From: Alphaproteobacteria bacterium | GTDB lineage: Bacteria; Pseudomonadota; Alphaproteobacteria; GCA-2731375 | Assembly: GCA_028281075.1 (NCBI GenBank) | Contig: JANQKO010000451.1 | Coordinates: forward strand, 1-8,595 | Direction of reading: 5' to 3' | Length of the DNA stretch: 8,595 nt | Shown here: positions 7,559-8,595 of the stretch, one piece after another | Layout of the letters: each line of letters starts with the position of its first letter | Position numbering within the stretch: the stretch's first letter is position 1 | Notes under the pieces: model-generated | The model's input: the letters and a program-made list of their open reading frames with translations, nothing else | What the model was told of the DNA's origin: nothing | Databases searched by the model: none | Made by a program: the position numbers and the translations under genes

Positions 7559-7569
7559 GTCGCCCGGGC
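7520..7569. other. Junction between the truncated amidotransferase and the MaoC gene
   Basis: Minus-strand amidotransferase homology fades near 7525, and the plus-strand MaoC start codon is at 7570. The intervening bases hold no promoter and no clear ribosome-binding site; AGGCGG at 7553-7558 is weak and 11 bases away. In the plus direction, the frame that reads to TGA 7571-7573 overlaps the MaoC ATG as ATGA, which could be the tail of a lost upstream gene. CGCCCGG occurs at both 7525-7531 and 7561-7567. No inverted repeats or transposase remnants were seen. Confidence 0.6.
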
Positions 7570-8067
7570 ATGACCCGCTATTTCGAGGACATCCGCATCG
7601 GCGAGCAGGCCAGTCTCGGGGATCACCGGTTCACAGCCGAGGAGATCGTGAGCTTTGCCGAGCGCTTCGATCCGCAGCCGTTTCATCTCGATGAGCAGGC
7701 GGCGGCGGAGAGCCATTTCGGCGGGCTGGTGGCCAGCGGATGGCACACGGCGGCCGTCTGGATGCGGCTGATGGTCTCCCACTGGCAGCGGCAGATCGAG
7801 GCCGAGGCCTACGCGCCCGGCGAGCGACGCCCGCGCCTCGGCGTTTCACCGGGAATCCGGGCCCTGAAGTGGCAGACGCCCGTCCGGGTCGGCGACACGA
7901 TCAGCTACTCCACGCGCGTCACCGGCAAGGAGGAGCTCACGTCGCGCCCGCAATGGGGCCTCGTGATCAGCCGCAACGAGGGCGTCAACCAGGACGGTCG
8001 GGAGGTGCTGACATTCCTCAGTCAGGTGTTTGTCGAGCGACGCACGGTGGCTGGCCAGCAGCCCTGA
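7570..8067 (+). CDS. MaoC-like (R)-specific enoyl-CoA hydratase/dehydratase
   Basis: A 165-residue single-hotdog protein that appears complete. It begins MTRYFEDIRIGE, a typical N-terminus for short MaoC-domain dehydratases. The hydratase motif is FAERFDPQPFH at residues 29-39; its D34-x4-H39 spacing matches the catalytic Asp/His pair of PhaJ-type hydratases. GGLVASGWHT at 51-60 is the usual following segment. It would hydrate a trans-2-enoyl-CoA or dehydrate a (R)-3-hydroxyacyl-CoA in fatty-acid or acyl-CoA metabolism; the substrate is not predictable. It has no functional link with the polysaccharide genes to its left. Its start lies immediately at the junction, without a convincing Shine-Dalgarno sequence, as expected if its normal upstream context has been lost or if it was coupled to a missing gene through an ATGA overlap. 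It converges on apt with only 8 bp between the stops. Confidence 0.88.
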   Translation: MTRYFEDIRIGEQASLGDHRFTAEEIVSFAERFDPQPFHLDEQAAAESHFGGLVASGWHTAAVWMRLMVSHWQRQIEAEAYAPGERRPRLGVSPGIRALKWQTPVRVGDTISYSTRVTGKEELTSRPQWGLVISRNEGVNQDGREVLTFLSQVFVERRTVAGQQP

Positions 8068-8075
8068 CGCGAGAC

Positions 8076-8595
8076 TCAGTCGCCCTCGAACGCCATCAGC
8101 GTCTGCACATCGACGCCCATATTCTCCAGCACGGTCCGCCCTCCGAGATCGGGCAGCTCGATGATGAAGGCCGCCGCCGGCACCTTGCCTCCGGGGCGCT
8201 CGATCAGCCGCACGGCCGCGCGCGCGGTGCCGCCGGTGGCGATCAGGTCATCGACCATGAGAACGGTCTGGCCGGGCGCGACGGCGTCGGTATGCATCTC
8301 GACCTGGTCGATGCCGTATTCGAGCTCGTAGCTCTCGGTGATCGTCTGCCAGGGCAGCTTGCCCTTCTTGCGGATCGGCACGAAGCCGCGCCCGAGCTGG
8401 TGCGCGACCGCGCCGCCGAGGATGAACCCGCGCGCCTCGATGCCGGCGACGAGGTCGACCGTGTGCGCCACATGATGCGCCACGAGGAGATCGACCGCCC
8501 GGCGCAGGCCCGTCGCGTCGCCGAGGAGCGTCGTGACATCGCGGAACATGATGCCCGGCTTGGGATAGTCGGGAATGGTCCGGACGAGACTTTTG
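8076..8595 (-). CDS. apt: Adenine phosphoribosyltransferase, 5' end beyond the window
   Basis: Cytoplasmic purine-salvage enzyme that makes AMP and pyrophosphate from adenine and PRPP. Stop TGA is at 8078-8076. The frame continues unbroken to the right edge and encodes TIPDYPKPGIMFRDVTTLLG, the conserved Apt N-terminal motif, so the internal ATG at 8549 is not the start; probably only about ten residues are missing. The PRPP-binding motif VLMVDDLIATGGTA is at about nt 8264-8223. The central ARGFILGG segment and the KKGKLPWQTI loop are also typical. The C-terminus ends FEGD, as in many alphaproteobacterial Apt proteins. It is transcribed towards the MaoC gene with 8 bp between them and no visible terminator. 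Confidence 0.95.
   Translation of the reverse strand, partial: KSLVRTIPDYPKPGIMFRDVTTLLGDATGLRRAVDLLVAHHVAHTVDLVAGIEARGFILGGAVAHQLGRGFVPIRKKGKLPWQTITESYELEYGIDQVEMHTDAVAPGQTVLMVDDLIATGGTARAAVRLIERPGGKVPAAAFIIELPDLGGRTVLENMGVDVQTLMAFEGD

Noticed and set aside
7525..7567. Direct repeat CGCCCGG at 7525-7531 and 7561-7567 as a target-site duplication
   Set aside because: Seven bases of C and G recur easily by chance here. No transposase, terminal inverted repeats or inserted cargo lies between the copies.
5340..7573. Long plus-strand open frames at 5340-6605 and 6593-7573
   Set aside because: They are antisense to the glycosyltransferase and amidotransferase, whose conserved motifs are clear. 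Only the last few codons before 7573 might be a relic tail of a gene upstream of MaoC.
8068..8075. Bidirectional terminator between the MaoC gene and apt
   Set aside because: The gap is 8 bp and I see no stable hairpin with flanking A/T tracts spanning the two stop codons.

Overview
The window is very GC-rich, with G or C at most third codon positions, dense non-coding shadow frames and almost no intergenic space. Its genes resemble those of alphaproteobacteria, possibly a Rhodospirillales-like lineage. That placement is inferred from protein style and context; there is no rRNA or marker gene to fix it.

Layout. (1) Positions 2-4510, plus strand, hold an exopolysaccharide/capsule assembly block. 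It comprises the 3' part of a YjbH/GfcD-like outer-membrane protein carrying four tandem alpha/beta repeats, a Wzz-type chain-length co-polymerase, and a polytopic membrane protein that is the best Wzy-type polymerase candidate. The last two are separated by an 88-bp spacer that could encode a 27-residue peptide and form competing hairpins. (2) Positions 4483-7558, minus strand, converge on the first block. They hold the 3' part of an AsnB-type amidotransferase, a GT4 glycosyltransferase and a class I methyltransferase. All three are joined by stop/start overlaps, so they form one operon. (3) Positions 7570-8595 are unrelated to polysaccharide: a complete MaoC-like hydratase (plus) converging on apt, adenine phosphoribosyltransferase (minus, cut by the right edge).

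Together, parts 1 and 2 look like one section of a surface-polysaccharide locus. The glycosyltransferase, amidotransferase and methyltransferase would build or decorate the repeat unit, the Wzy candidate would polymerise it, Wzz would set chain length, and the YjbH-like protein would act at the outer membrane.

The most important irregularity is the seam at about 7520-7569. The amidotransferase loses its glutaminase domain and ATP-pyrophosphatase P-loop there, and within tens of bases the MaoC gene begins on the other strand. This is a deletion or insertion scar, or an assembly chimera. No RNA genes, CRISPR arrays, insertion sequences or convincing terminators were seen.
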